From positions 992,001-1,056,000 of the forward strand of contig CADCXD010000010.1 of assembly GCA_902806575.1 (NCBI GenBank): a stretch of 64,000 nucleotides of DNA. The letters are read 5' to 3'. Below the pieces are notes generated by a model. It was not told where the DNA came from. It did not search any database and worked only from the letters and a program-made list of their open reading frames with translations. Made by a program: the position numbers and the translations under genes. Positions within the stretch are counted from its first letter, which is position 1. The number at the start of each line of letters is the position of its first letter. Source of the stretch: Jackrogersella multiformis. Lineage: Eukaryota; Ascomycota; Sordariomycetes; Xylariales; Hypoxylaceae. This document shows positions 11,123 to 24,190 of this stretch, piece after piece.

Positions 11123-12508
11123 ATGTCCGGTGCAAACAGTTGGCTGCAGAGGCAGCGAAAGACCGACCTGACTGAGCTCGCTCAGCAAATCGGTCTCAAG
11201 AAGTATGTGTGCATCTTTTTCGCTAGAATACCAATCCTCGACCCGTATCGAGTCCCAATACTGTCGCGTCGTGTTATCGTGCAAAATTTCCGTGATTCGG
11301 GGGGATATACGTCGTAGCATAACATTTATTATTATTATTGTTGTTGTTATGTCTTCCCGTCCCCGTCCCCGACCCCGTCTCCGCCTTCGTCAGGAATGCG
11401 GAACGGCGAGGACAATCAGACAATCAGACAATCGCAATCTCTACGCCCCGCCCTAAGACAAGAACCACATGGCTAACGCGTTTCTTTGTTTCCGTAAATA
11501 GCTACGAACCCTTAAAGAAGACCGAGCTTGAACTCGCCCTCGATGAATACTTGGCCGAGAACGCGCACATATTCTCGTCTAACCCCAAGTTCGCCAACTA
11601 CTATTCGAGTCGCGCCAGAACTGCCGGTTCTCCCGTCAAGAGGGATATCGTCGATGGCGCCGTAGACAGGCTCAGGGTCGCAAGGCGGCGAGCGACGAAG
11701 GCCCCCGAAGAGTTCATCGCTCCGATTGAGTAAGTCGCGTCGCGATTTGCGCCATCTATCGCGTACTCTACTCTGCTCATACTTACTGCTCTACAGATCT
11801 GAAGATGAGCCTACTAGCACCACCACCACCACGCTCGTGCGTACTCCTGGCCGCGCCCTTTCCCTCGCAAGCCGCATTCCGCTTCCTGCTACCCCCGCGG
11901 ACGTCGCCGAGGCTGTCGACCGCTCCACCGTAGCTGTGAGGACACACGTCCTGTCTCTCTACAAGGAGTCGGGAATTTCGGAGGCAACTTACGCGACGCG
12001 CGAGAGCTTGTCGACTGTGGCCTCGGTTCTCTTTGCCATCTCCGTGTTCGAGCTCTACTTCCTACGCCCTGAGGTCCTGGCCGACCGCTACGCCTTCACC
12101 ATCCCGTCTGTCACCTTCCTTGGTACTAAGGACTTCCCTGTGTTCGTCCCGGACATGTTCCTGCTCCTGACCTCGTCCTTCTGGTCTCCCGCCTTGCTCT
12201 GGGCTTTTACAAGCACCGTCCTGCCTAGCATCGCTGGCTATTTCGTCAACCTCAGTGTCGGTGCCCAACATGGCCGTGTAGGCCGTCGCAGCTCTCAGAT
12301 TCCCGTTGTCGACCCGTTATCCTTCAGCATTGCCAAAGCTCTGATTTCTTACGTCGTCTACGCCCAGGGTATCACGTTCGGCGGCTGGATAGATGAGACA
12401 TCTATCGCGCGCATCAACATGGCCATATTCGGCGGTTACAAGGGCATCTTGACGGGTACTGCCATCACCGGTATCCTCAGCATCTACGACGCGGTGCTCA
12501 AGAAATAG
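11123..12508 (+). CDS. Conserved fungal membrane protein with SAP-like N-terminus
   Basis: Exons 11123-11202, 11502-11729 and 11797-12508; the first intron is long (299 bp), the second 67 bp, and phases agree. Product 339 residues. The N-terminus (SWLQRQRKTDLTELAQQIGL, then KKTELELALDEYL) has the helix-turn-helix look of a SAP motif. A charged linker and a Thr run follow. The C-terminal half has several hydrophobic spans (VASVLFAISVFELYFL; VFVPDMFLLL; TVLPSIAGYFVNLSV; AKALISYVVYAQG; GILTGTAITGILSIYDAV). I recognise this as a conserved Pezizomycotina hypothetical family without an assigned function. The mix of a SAP-like motif with membrane segments is unusual and would fit an inner-nuclear-membrane or ER protein, but that is inference. 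Confidence 0.78.
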
Positions 12509-13728
12509 GGAGAGTACAGCTCGACCGTCAACACTTATAGAAAAGGGGTCATCTTGATCTGAACCAACCCCCTTGTTTCTATGCTCCCCAGGCACAACAT
12601 ACACATACACATACTACTGTCAAATGCCGCCCTCGCCCGGCCAACTATTTTTCTCATGCGGAAATCCTGAATATGGCGTTTAATGGCGTTGACGGCGTTC
12701 CACGGTGTCCGGCTCCTCGTATTTATCTTTTTCGCCCTCCTGATACCAGCCGATTTCGGCCACTGCTCCTTTATTTTTCGAGATGCTTCTTCGCTGTTCC
12801 CGACAGCCGCGGACCTCCGGCCGATCGCGAGGGGGCCCCCCCTGGGAAGTGCTTATTCGCGCTCGCCCAACTTTATTCCAAGTAGATTCTTGTATTTTAT
12901 TTCTTTCTTTCCTTTTCGATGACGCGTGATGATGAGCTTGCTTATACTATTTACCGCTTGACGTTGATTACTTGACTCTTGTTCCTGCGGCACGTTTGGA
13001 AACGATCGATTCTACTTGTTTGAAAATCCTCTTCCGCGGCGGGCTTCGCGACCCCCGAAGATTCCGTCGTGGAGCGGTTGCGGCTGTTCTTGTCTATACT
13101 GCGTTTGGTCGAAGGGCGGAGGGTATAAGGGATTAGGTGACAGGTGGGCATAAGTGATATCGTCTCTCGCGCGTGGGCCGGCTAGGGGCCGGCCTTTCTC
13201 TTTCTCCTCCCGTGTCCTAGGTCTGCCGTCTCGCGGCGGCGCTCTAGGAGATGAGGGCTGGAGAGGTGTACGGAGGCGTGGACAATGGACGGCATATGAG
13301 TGGATGGGGCGCCTGGGCATGAGGGGCGGAGGCGCTCGTTACATCAGTGTGATAGGAATATATTGCAACTTTTCCCGTTCAACTTGCTGCTTTGAAATTA
13401 CCAGCAGTGCTATGTGTCTATTCATGCTAGTCCTTGGTTGCTTCTCGAGATGCGGATCTCCTTATGTCCTCCTTTCCACATTGAAGATCATGAGATGAGA
13501 TAGTGACGCCTCTTTCATACAGAGTTAAGTAATAAAAGGAGAGGAAATCACAGTATAAGAGGGAAATGTAAGGCCTAGGGCTAAGCCGATCGCCCGCAAG
13601 AAACCAGATGTAAAGGCGTGAAGGTTGTGGTTGGCATTGAATCCGCTGTTTATTTACCTAGGTAGATATAACAATTGAAACCAAGTAGAAACTCATTTCC
13701 AAATATCCAACATTGCGCCGTAATGGGT
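12509..13728. other. Intergenic between convergent genes
   Basis: Lies between the 3' ends of the SAP-like gene and the NLR gene. GC-rich around 13030-13330 with reading frames on both strands, but none shows domain-like composition, a family match or splice support. One ACCTAGGTAG motif near 13656. Confidence 0.5.
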
Positions 13729-16700
13729 TCAATGGACTATAGCACCATTCTGCAGTAGGAACTGTATTGCCTTCTCCCTCTGAAACAACAGCCGAGTATT
13801 CCACTCCTCAGAATCTGAAAGAGTAACAAACCACAACATCGTACAGCCACTCTTATCCCTCGCGTTAATGTCAGCGCCCATTTTGAGCAAAATCGCCATC
13901 ATAAAAATATTCCTCGTTAACAAGGCGTACCATAGCGGTGTGTGGCCGTCATTATCTCTTAATTCTACATTAGCACCTGCTCTGATGAGTAGTCGGAGAT
14001 TATTAGGAATCCGCGGATCGTGAATAGCTTTCCATAACACTGTCCGACCGTCGTTGTCCTTTGCATTAATATCGACAGCGTAATAGCGATATAAATTCCT
14101 CATTCCTATTTCGAAATCCAGATGTCCTTAGCGCTGGCCATAGTGCTGTTCGGCTGTTGTTATCACTTGCTCTAGAGTTGGCACCATTCTTTAAAAGCAG
14201 ATGTACAATCTCGTGATTTACCCCGAAGAATGCATGAAACAGTGGCGTCCAGCCTTCATTATCGCTTGCTTCTATATCGGCGCCATACTCGAGTAAATAG
14301 TGTACTTCGCGCACATATCCATAGTGGGCGGCAAATGACAGTGGTGTTTGACCTTTATGATTCCTTGCCTCGATATTGGCGCCGTGCTCGAGTAGTAGTC
14401 GTATGGCTGGTTCATGTTGTCCTAAGATGGCCCATGATAAAGACCACCGCAATTCGTTACTATCATCCCCAAGGTTAATGTGAGCCCCGTCCTTGAGAAG
14501 CTGTTTTGCTGCCCCTTTCAATCCAAGAAACGATGCCAATCCTAGAGGACAGATTTCGTCTTCAAGACCATGCAACACTGGGTTCTGATTCGAGATTGTA
14601 TACCACATCACACTTCGACCTGAACAGGCGTTGAGAAGATTGAGTAATAAGCGTTGAATTGGCGCATCATCTCTGATTTGGGCTTTCTGCCAATGAGTTT
14701 TCCAGTTCCAGACTGAATAATCAAGGAATACATGACAGTCGATGTAGGACCAGATGTTGTAACTTTTGTTCAAACTAGGGTTTTGAAGTTCTTTGAAACA
14801 AAGATTACATATACAAATCTCTGCGAGAATATAGTGCGATACTGTCGGTTCCAGCGAAGACTTCCATCGAAGGTAACCAACTTGATCAATGTTCTCCAGC
14901 GTATCGTGGATCTGCTCCTTGACTAAGAATTCCTTCGCTGTTTGATGAAGAAGGTAAATTTTTGAGTCGAAAATCGTTACGAAGAGACCGCAAAGCTCTC
15001 TGATAGTTTCGCGAAATCGATCTCCTCCTCGCAATCTCAAGTCGGCGTATGTCCGATGATTTTCTGAGATAGCTAGTGCCAACTCTATCTCTTCTAATGA
15101 CAAGGGTCTTTGGACAGCAACTACGATGTGGAGGAGTCGCTTAGCCTTCCCTTGGTTGGGACTCTTGCATAGAATTCTATCATAGGCAGCCTCGACTGTC
15201 TTAGGAAGCGTGCGAATAGATGTTCGTAGCTCGTCTTCTGTGATGCATGTGTTACATATATATGGAATCATATCAAAGACAAGATAGACCCATAGATATG
15301 TACGGTGAGGTATCCGAGTAAGTTCCTCTCGTAAAAGCTGCTGCTCATCCGGAGAAAGTTGACACCTTTCGCCAAGCTCGTTGACCTTAATTTTAATAAC
15401 CACGTCAATCTCATGACTAATTTTGTTGACCTCTACCTCGTTCTCTCCACATAAATGGATGGTAGGTAGGCGATTCTCTAGCAGTTGAAAATCGCGACGG
15501 ATGCGGTCATACGGCCGGCTAGTTAGAAGGAATTTTATGGTATGAGGATCCTTGCTTGTTGTAGGTTCGTATAACTCACACAAGGCTGTTGTTAGTCGAG
15601 AGCGTCCTTTCTCTTCGCATTCGTCTAGGGCATCTAAAATGCAGACAATTCCCTCAGCATTCCTATCGCGGACCAAATTGACAAGAATTCCCCAAAGACT
15701 GGAAAATGAGCCAAATATAGTATCTCCCTTTTCATCAAATGTATTAAGGATCTCATCAGAAAGGAGAGCCCGCCGTTGGACAAAGATTTGATGCAAAATA
15801 CAGCATATGGCGGTTTCTGGACTTCTCTGGTCCTCGAAATCTTCTTTGAAGAAGAAATAGCAGATTGTCCTTGGGTTTTCATCGGGTGACTGGAGTATGT
15901 CATCGACCAAACGCCTTGCTAGAACCGATTTCCCGCATCCTGGGTCTGCGGATACCCAAAGTAGAGCTGAACCCTGCTTATCTTGCCAGCCTCGAAAGAG
16001 TGGATGGTTAGCGACCCATTCACAGGTCCCCTCTACGGGTTTAGGGTTCAAATCTTTGCGGTCTTCATATGGCAAGGCATAAAGGCGCGTGAGGAGCTTG
16101 TTACACCTTTCGCGACGCCGTGGCTCTTCCACTGTGTTTATGTTAGTTGAAATAGCGTAGTTCATTAGGTGGCTTCGATGTGTGTTGTTCGCAACCGGGA
16201 GATCGTATCAGTAGAACTTTATACTAACTATCTATAGCACGCGTAGCTTTTTCCACCGTGCTATGTTCCAAAGTATGTATTTGGAGTGGACTTATTGGCA
16301 CCTCGTCAGAAGCCGGATTGCTTGTTTCTGGTGCTATGTCGCGGATGATACCCCGAAGTACGCCCAAGATATCTTGATACTGAGGATCACACCGGTCTAT
16401 ACATCTTGCTATCTCGGTGTGATTTGCGTCGATACTTTGAACCGTTTCGAATTCTGGCGATAAACCAAGCTTCGAAGATTGATCATGCACTACCTACTTA
16501 CGTCGTTAATAGCATAATCTTGACTTTCGAGTAATGTAAAAGGAGAGCTTTGAAACTTACCTTATAATGTAACCCTTTCATGCCTGAAATTCCACGGGCC
16601 TCCTGAAAAGAGTATATTTTGATCCCGGACCCAGGCACTATTCCTATAAACCTGTCATGAATAATATCTAGGACCTCGCTATTTACTTTTAACGCATTTA

Positions 16701-17502
16701 GAATACCCTTGTTTGAATCCTGTAAGGCCAGAAGAGCAAAATTTGACGCGATCTGACCCCATCCAGCGTATGAACTACCGCGGTGCGGCGTTCCAAGGAA
16801 TATAATGGATATTGTGCGTGAGCGCGGGCCATCAGATCTAGTCAATGCCTATATTACAATATTAAGTTCCCGCGGTCAATTTTGTAGCTTTCTAAGCTAT
16901 AACTTACATCTTTTACAAGAAGTCCACCGAGGCTATGGGCCACAAAAACGATCGGCTCCTAAGACTTATGATTAGTTGGAGATATCACCTTCTCACGTTA
17001 AATAGATTCACCTCATGTCTAATATATCGCTTGATTTTCGTAGACAAGTCTTGGCTATGCTGCGATATGCTGTTTTGGTTGTTGGACTGGAATAAACCAC
17101 CAATAACATCTGCATTGTATCCGTATGTCCATATCCTCGCCTCAGGCAAATCTGGTACGAGGAAGTCACGAGGCCAGAATACCTCTCCTACCGGGACCCC
17201 ACTACTTCTTTCGGAGTCGTAGATGGAGTTTAATTGCTTCGGTTTGAAGATCTCGAGGAAGGTTCGTCGATTAGACTTCGCGGGCCGGTGATTGTCGCCG
17301 GCTTCTTTCGACCATGTGTGTTTTGGATGTCCTCTCAATCCGTGGATAAACACAATGCTTTTATATGTTAGTCAAAAGACACAGGATTATCGGAGAAGAA
17401 GCTTTAGCCTCTTGGTCAACCATACTTGACTTGATACGGATCGTTAAGAGAATGGCTGGCATTAGAGAGTTGAGTAAAACCGATCCGATGCACTTCTGCC
17501 AT
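13729..17502 (-). CDS. NLR-type protein: SesB-like hydrolase, NACHT, ankyrin repeats (frameshifted C-terminus)
   Basis: Exons 17502-17426, 17357-17012, 16958-16908, 16848-16561, 16493-16225 and 16172-14066; all phases agree and branch sites such as TGACTAACA are clear. This reads 1045 residues. An alpha/beta-hydrolase (SesB-like) effector domain comes first: IVFIHGLRGHPKHTW, nucleophile elbow AHSLGG with Ser150, then IIFLGTPHRGSSYAGW. Next is NACHT: Walker A ADPGCGKS (about 420) and Walker B CILDALDEC (about 520). Ankyrin repeats run from about residue 885 (IRLLLEHGANIEARNHKGQT and others). The frame stops at 14066 inside a repeat; the +1 frame carries on with three more repeats (DINAKDNDGRTVLW onward) to 13729. 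Fungal NLRs of this type act in non-self recognition and incompatibility. The frameshift may be real decay, repeat contraction or an assembly error. The last intron (16224-16173) is the least certain. Confidence 0.82.
14066..14103 (-). other. Frameshift within the ankyrin domain of the NLR gene
   Basis: The upstream ankyrin frame ends ISLLRCRY-stop at 14066. The overlapping +1 frame reads YRYYAVDINAKDNDGRT and continues as ordinary ankyrin repeats. In a normal repeat these would join as one 'LLxxGADINAKD' unit. No GT-AG intron can be fitted between the two frames, so one inserted base or two deleted bases best explains the break. Confidence 0.7.
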
Positions 17503-19049
17503 GAAGGCTGCACGTATGCGCTAGACCGCCGGTCGGATTTGTATGAATACACTAGATTTCATGTGGGGAGTGAACACGACGAAATATATCTTTCGGTAAG
17601 TACCTATGAAATAGGACATATTAGGTAGAACGAAAATAGGTTCTTAGGATGTCATAGAGAGCCAGAAGCTGGCGGTGAAGAGTTTATGGCTCAGAGTTTA
17701 TGGCTCAGAGAAAAGAGACCTCGGTCGACTCTCTTATCCATCATAGGTCTTGAGAAGCCACCAGAGAAAATGCATTCCAACCTAAACTGGACTTACTCAA
17801 TCCCAGCCAATGAATAGACTATCCGAGACGGATGGCGGTGGCAGTGGCTCTAGAGAGCACAGCCACGGAGCCTCGTTCTACTCCAACCGAAGCTGCATAA
17901 GTAAAGCTATAGTGTAACGCATATTTCAGCAGAACTTGAATTTGTGAGGCTTTATCAAGTCCTAGACACCTTCTAGCAAGCCTCGATTGGAGGTAGGAGG
18001 TGAGACGGTGTGAAGTCTGCATATGTCATCGAGGAATAGTAGGTCTCAGAAGAGCTCCTAGCTTTCCAGACACATAATATGCCATAAACGAATTACAATT
18101 AGCCATTCTAGAGTAGATTTAGTAGGAATACTTGAAGTAGTAGATAGATGAGGTAGAATGAAGAAATCTAAGCCTTGGCGTCGAGAAGTATGAAGCTAGT
18201 ATGTGTCGTACAAGTCAGATGACAAATCTTATCGAAGATATCCTCATATCGAGGTATCCTCCCAAGTCCGGAACCACGTGATATCTAGTGGAACAAAAGA
18301 GGTAAATCAAAAGCGGCTTATGCGTTTGGAGAGATTAGAATCAACCGCACAACAAGATCTACCTTCGAATAAACGACTGATCAGATGGTGATGTGATAGG
18401 TAGCAGGGTCCCCTGGTCACTTGATCGAATACTGGCAGTTGAGAATCGAAATTACTTGATTACAAAATCTACATCCAATCACACGCAAAGCTCGCTCTGA
18501 GAAGGCCGTCTAGGCATACAGCAAAAGCTCTTTTCTCCGATATTACATTATATACATACAGTTGACACTGCACATTCCCTCCATCATTTCAGAACACCTA
18601 TCTCCACGCAACATCGGATTCTCTGAGTCTCTAGCCTCGTCCGGGGTAAGCTTGTGAAAAGAAAATTGGGTCATGTTCAGTGTCGGCATCATATGAATGT
18701 ACAAAAAGGGCTTCGTGTCGAACCCAAAACAATATAGCAGGTCTCTCTCCCTCTTTCTCTCAAACAATTGGCTCAACGCGCGCGATGCCACTGACGAAAT
18801 GACCTTCAAGCAGTGAAATCGAAGAACCGGACTCCTCATATGCGAACGCCCCTGATATGCCATTGCCTCGTGGTACCCTGTACCCGGGCATGATGAATGG
18901 TTCCTCGTAGGTCTTTGCTCCTGTAGTGCCTGAATTCCAGTTTTCCCATTCTATGTATTCGTCTGGTTTGGCCATCGTCGTGCTTCGACAAGTTCCTCTA
19001 TATCTTTTGCACAAAAGAAAAACCGACTTCTCGCACATTATTATTACTT
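17503..19049. other. Intergenic: NLR promoter and DUF3405 3' region
   Basis: About 1.5 kb. A 15-base tandem duplication (GAGTTTATGGCTCA type) lies near 17682-17711. Short frames on both strands look random. Nothing else recognised. Confidence 0.5.
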
Positions 19050-21447
19050 CTAGTCCTGCTCGGCAGGATTTTCCCACTTGATAGGATGTACTAGCATGCT
19101 GCGAAGGCATAGTCGTCCAGAGTTCCTTGGATCTTCTTCCTCTTTCTGCCCGCCTCGCTTAGTGCCCTCGCCGGCGCGACCGCCGTTGTCTCCTCTCCCA
19201 TCCATCTGCGCATAACCCAACCAGCGACGCCATAATAAACCGGCGAACTCACTATTGTAATACCAGCTCGTCCCCTTATGGTTATGCTCGTTCGTCAAGT
19301 CGAATGGGGAGCCATGCCCACCTGAAGTGTGGTCTCGGCCGCCATTGAAGGCGTTTTCAATCTCTTGCTGAGGCCATTCACGATCCAAGTATACCGGGTG
19401 GGGCGCGTATACGGCCTTAAGGCCATGGTGCAGAGCCATAGAAGGCGGAAACATCTCGCTAAACATGCTGTGATGCAGACGCCACGTCTCTTCATGCATC
19501 ACTCGTAACAAGCGGCGCGATAACCGAGAGGCCGTCACTATAGCACATCTTCGTGGCGGCTTTTGGTACTGCTGGTCGTAGCCGGTCACATCACCGGCGA
19601 ATACCCAGCCAGATTCATCGGCATCAAAGAGCGGATTAAGGGTAATAAGGTCCGCGTCCTCGCCAACGCCGCATTGTGACATATCCGAACCACTGGCACA
19701 GCTCTTCGGCAGGAAAACCTCCCCTTCTTCTAGACCGGCCTTTCCAGTAAAGACTAACGAACCGAGGATTGGACGCTTTCCAGATCTCTGGGTCTCGTCA
19801 TCAACAAGCTCAGTGAAGTTCTCCCAGCTTCCGTGCAAGCCAGGAATATAATACTTGCTCGACCGTTCCCACATTCCTTGACGGCTTTGCTTCGCACCCC
19901 ATTTACCAAGTCTATCGAACAACTCGTAATAGGATCCCGTCCAGCGCATATCCATCTCCCAATTCCAGAAGTGCGCATATTCAGGGTGCATCATCGCAAA
20001 ATGCTGGAGTGGCATATGTGCGGATCGGTAAACACCATGGATATCACCGTTAGACGGGTTCTCGAACGTATCGCCGAAGTTCCCGGGATAATACAACTTC
20101 ATCTGAGCCTCAGACCAAAGAGTACAGAGGCCGTGAAACTCGGGAGGGATATTGACATCGAGAATATTTTGAACTGTCGATGGGTCGGCCCAGATAGGTG
20201 CGTTGTTGTCACGCACGTGGAGTAGGAAATGAATGTCGTACTCGCCGCCCGACCTTAAGTTGAGCTCATTAATCATGGCGCGAAAGTTGAGAAGAGCATG
20301 GCTCGTCCACTGGAAACCGACGTAGATTCGCACCACGATGGCAATTCGGTCCATCCTCTGACGACCAGCCTGGGCTAGCTCGAAATCTCGCGTTTCATTA
20401 CCGGTGAAGAACCGACCTTCGTTCAATTTGTAGCATCGATCTTGCGCTGCGGCCCAATCGACACCATCGTAATTGATCCGACCAGTCTTCTCCCAGACCA
20501 CGTCACCGCCTTCGTGTTCAGTGTCGAGAGCTTCGCCTGTCCCACCAAGTTCCAAGTCATACCCAAGACCATACGGACCATAACGACCAAAACGATCAAA
20601 ACAGACATCCTCTCGCAGGCCTAAAGCGTCATAGGATCCTATTGCTGCTTTGGGTTGGCCTTGAGGAACACCGCTGTAGGCATAGAGATCTGGGGCGGGG
20701 ACCTTCCCGTCCTCGTCTATATAGCAACGGTTTACAGGAACGTATGCCTTCTGGTACTCTTCGGAATCATAGTCTGGATGAGCCCGATATACACTAGGCT
20801 TCGGAGGGTTAGAATGGAGAGCAGTAGGCGAAGGCTCCGAAGTTGAATCTGTAGGGGACGGTTCGGGGTACTCGGGCCTGTACTCCGAAAATGGCACAAG
20901 CGCCTTGAGGCCGTTGTAGTATCCATCAAGACTACGGATTGAATATTAGCAATCCATATTATCAAGTTCAACCAGTCTCCCGTGCCACTTACTGCTTGTA
21001 CTTCAGCCAATGTGGGCCCTTGGCATCATCTTCCTCTTCTTCTTTGTCCTCTTTCTTTTCACCTTCCTGCTCTCTCAACTCGTCGTCGGCGTTCTTCTCT
21101 TCTGTCAGATCCTGTATGCGGTTTTCGTCGCCATCCTGCTTTTGTAGACCTATATTCTCGGATATTTGAGCGGCTTCCTTTGTCCCACTCTTAGTTCCAT
21201 GTACCAGATCAAATACGTCCCGGGATCGTGCGGTCAGTCTCGGATTGAAGAGAGTGATCGATAATAAGACGATGACGCCTATTGTCCATATCACTACTCT
21301 TCGATAGAGACAGTGACCTAACAAGGCCTTGACCTTAAACTTTTGCTGTGGTTTTGTAGAAATCGGTAGATAGACCTCACTTTTTCGGGCCATTAAGCTA
21401 GGAAATGAACCCGACTTCCTTGACACGTAGCTAGATATCCGGTCCAT
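19050..21447 (-). CDS. DUF3405 family protein (type II membrane, glycosyltransferase-like)
   Basis: Exons 21447-20993 and 20931-19050; the 61-bp intron has a GTAAGT donor and phases agree, giving 778 residues. The ATG at 21447 is the first usable one in frame (MDRISSYV). A basic cytoplasmic tail is followed by one membrane span (VVIWTIGVIVLLSITLF, about 50-67), an acidic coiled stretch (EEKNADDELREQEGEKKEDK) and a large lumenal domain. The core shows the DUF3405 pattern: IVVRIYVGFQWTSHALLN, EYDIHFLLHVRDNN, AQMKLYYPGNFGDTF, FWNWEMDMRWTGSYYELF, and a conserved C-terminal part with HHGLKAVYAPHPVY. The family is fungal and of unproven activity; the NWEMDMR segment resembles a DxD metal site of Golgi glycosyltransferases, which is inference. 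It is probably Golgi-resident. Confidence 0.85.
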
Positions 21448-22078
21448 ATTCCACGAGGAGGGTTTGAAGACCAAGGATCATGAAAAGATCAATGCTCAGC
21501 ATCGAAAATGCTACGCTTCCAATTTGGCTGGTTCAGCCGTAAGTAGGTACTAGACAGTAAACCGCGATGTACGAGGCCACCGAGTCTATCGACTCAGGTA
21601 TAAAGATCGGATAGAATTGCCTGCTTCGCCGATTCTACGACGAATATATCGGACTCTAGCTGTAGTAGTTCCTCGAGGTCGCAAGTCACAGGGCTTGGGG
21701 GTGATATGTTGGGGATAAAATGAGCAAAGGATTCAGTGTGATTCTTGAGTGAGTGAACAAAAAAGAGGGATGCTAAATTATTATTAGATAGGAGAAAAAG
21801 AGCGGTCTTCCTAAACAAGTTATGTGTCGTTTGTGTTGTATTCTGTAGGTTGTAGGAATAGTGAACTCGGCGTGAGAGGATGTTGCTGTTGAGGTCTAGT
21901 GCAACACGCCGCTTCACAAGGAATTGGGTTGGGTGGATGAATGGATGAGGAGAGTCAGGTTCGGCAGCAAGCAGAAAATATTAGAAAGGATCGGAAAAGG
22001 TTGGAAAAGAAGATGAGGAGGGAAGAGTGTGCAATGGTCAACGTTTGTCGTGTGAGTTTGCTTTGACTCGGTCGGTTG

Positions 22079-22133
22079 CCAGTTCCAGTTCCAATTCCTG
22101 TTCCGATTCTAGTCCTAGTTCCAGTTCCAAGTG
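22079..22133 (+). repeat. Degenerate GTTCCA/ATTCC hexamer repeat
   Basis: About nine imperfect copies of (C/T)AGTTCC, CAATTCC or TGTTCC type units in tandem upstream of the DUF3405 gene. Non-coding. Confidence 0.65.
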
Positions 22134-24166
22134 ACAGTTGGCAGCTGGAGCCAGGGAAAGAACGACTTGTAAGGGTTAAGGGTAAGTACCTGCTGTACCG
22201 TTGCCGTTGTACTTGGTCGGCCAAAGACGAAAAGAAGAAAATAACATAAAAAAAGGGGAAGAATAGGGGATGTGAGACGTGGGACGTTGATCTTCTTAGG
22301 ATTATCGTTGGCTGATTAGTCTAGTCTACCTAGGTAGGTAATTGAATTTCGAAAACGTGGAGCGAATGTGGGAATAGTAAGGTAAGGATAGAATACAGTA
22401 TAACAAAGTAATAAAATACATAATACCTATCTAGGTAGATATGTGATACATCCCATGGATATAACTTTTCTTTTTGATGTGCTGTGCTCAGACAATTACG
22501 CTGCTTGCCCACCCCTAGTAGTCCTAGTTGGATTCCGGGACTCCTAATGCATTGCATCTACAAACTCTCTCGGCATCACCAAGGATCTTATTGCAAATCT
22601 AAGCCTTTTTGTTTAAAAGTGATGTGCAGTGTGGTGGAATGACGAGTCCACAGTCATATGGCATGTAGGTCCGCATATGAAATTACCATCTTCGTGAGTG
22701 ATTTGGGCCCTACTAGGTATGTATGCTGCTATGATACCGCTACTGGAGACTATGCAGCTATGGAAACTTTATGACTTTGGCCTTCGTAAGCCTGATGAAT
22801 GTGCGGTATAAAAAACTAAAATTTAAAAATAAAATAAAAAATAAACATATGTACCCAGCAGCCTAGGTACCTATGTACCTAAGTCTAAGTGAAGTCAATC
22901 TCTCCAAACTCCAATTTTTTATAAGGTTTGATACATCGTGCCTACTTGGCTGAAATGTCGCAAGGATAACCATTATCAGAAAACATTTCCTGATTTCCTA
23001 TTGCTGAACCATTTCCCTTAGCAGAATTCCCACTTAACAAACCTGTTTATTTCCATCCAATACTTACCTACCAAGGCAGCTGGTATGGATTAAAGCTGAT
23101 GAGGCTCCATTGCCAAGAATACGAGTGCAGGGTACAGGGAGATACATAGGGGTTTATGCCAGGTGTGGGGCTCTCCCTATGCAGGCTAGCGGGGCTTGTC
23201 CATCCATGGATGTTCCCCCCATGTTTTATCGTCGCCGCTAGCGTTACAGATGGTGGGTTCTCATCAAATAACCTTCACAAGCTCATCATCGGCTGCTACC
23301 TAGGCAAGGGCCAAGTCATCGGAAACACGCATTGAAAGAAGCAACTGCACTGCCCCAATACATACCTAGTGTAGGTAGTAACTCGCTAATGGGTTCTTAC
23401 AGTGTTGTAGAAACATACCACTTCTGGATATCCATCCTTAACAGGAATCTAGGATCTCTACGATCTCTACGTCATTCTTGCCAAGCAATCTTTTCATTCA
23501 ATCGATGTTCTTCCTTCTTAATTCACATGCTTCCCCAGCAAAACGTCAAGCTGCACCAAGGTACGAAAATGTGCTACCCACATATTCTGATTGCATTTGA
23601 TTTTCACCTCGAGCTGTGGAACTATTGTGCCATTGTGCGAGCCTCAATTTCGACAAAGGATTGCCACACCGTGCTTTTTGCCATCTGCTGAAATATGCCA
23701 CGAGTTTTTGTCAAACCGTATACCTGCCGATTAACAAGATTCAAAATTCAAAATTCAAAACTCTTACGAGGCTACGAGGTTGGCAAGCTAACAAGCACCT
23801 AGGTAGGCAAGCAGGCAAGTTACTAGTATAGTAGTAACAGCATACTACTAGTCAGCTAGGTAGTGTAGACAGCTTCCAGACAAGAAACAGGGTGTCAGGG
23901 TGTATAGGTAACGATCGACATCATCGTGGGGTTCGCTAAAATTAGGATGTATCCGGTCAAGCACCTAACCCGACGATCTCGTTCATTGAAGATTTTCCCG
24001 CTGCTGCCAAGCAATAGAGAATCTGCCAGGCGCCAGGCAGGGCAGCCCAGCAGCAGAGGAGAATGAATCGCCAAGGACGCACAACGTGAGATCGAGTTGA
24101 GACACACACCAGCAACCATCAGCCGGAGACACACATAACGGTTTTCGGCCGCTAAAAGTGCCACAC

Positions 24167-24190
24167 TACCTAGGTACCTAGGTAGGTACC
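24167..24190. repeat. ACCTAGGT motif cluster
   Basis: Overlapping TACCTAGGTA units followed by GGTAGGTACC. One of the longest tandem stretches of this dispersed motif in the window. Confidence 0.7.

Noticed and set aside
12951..13498. Overlapping frames on both strands in GC-richer DNA
   Set aside because: No conserved motifs, no splice support, mutual shadows.
17365..17628. Plus-strand 87-codon frame with smooth amino-acid composition opposite the NLR 5' end
   Set aside because: The minus strand here carries the first NLR exon (ATG 17502) and a clear intron with matching phases, so the plus frame is best seen as a shadow; no family resemblance.
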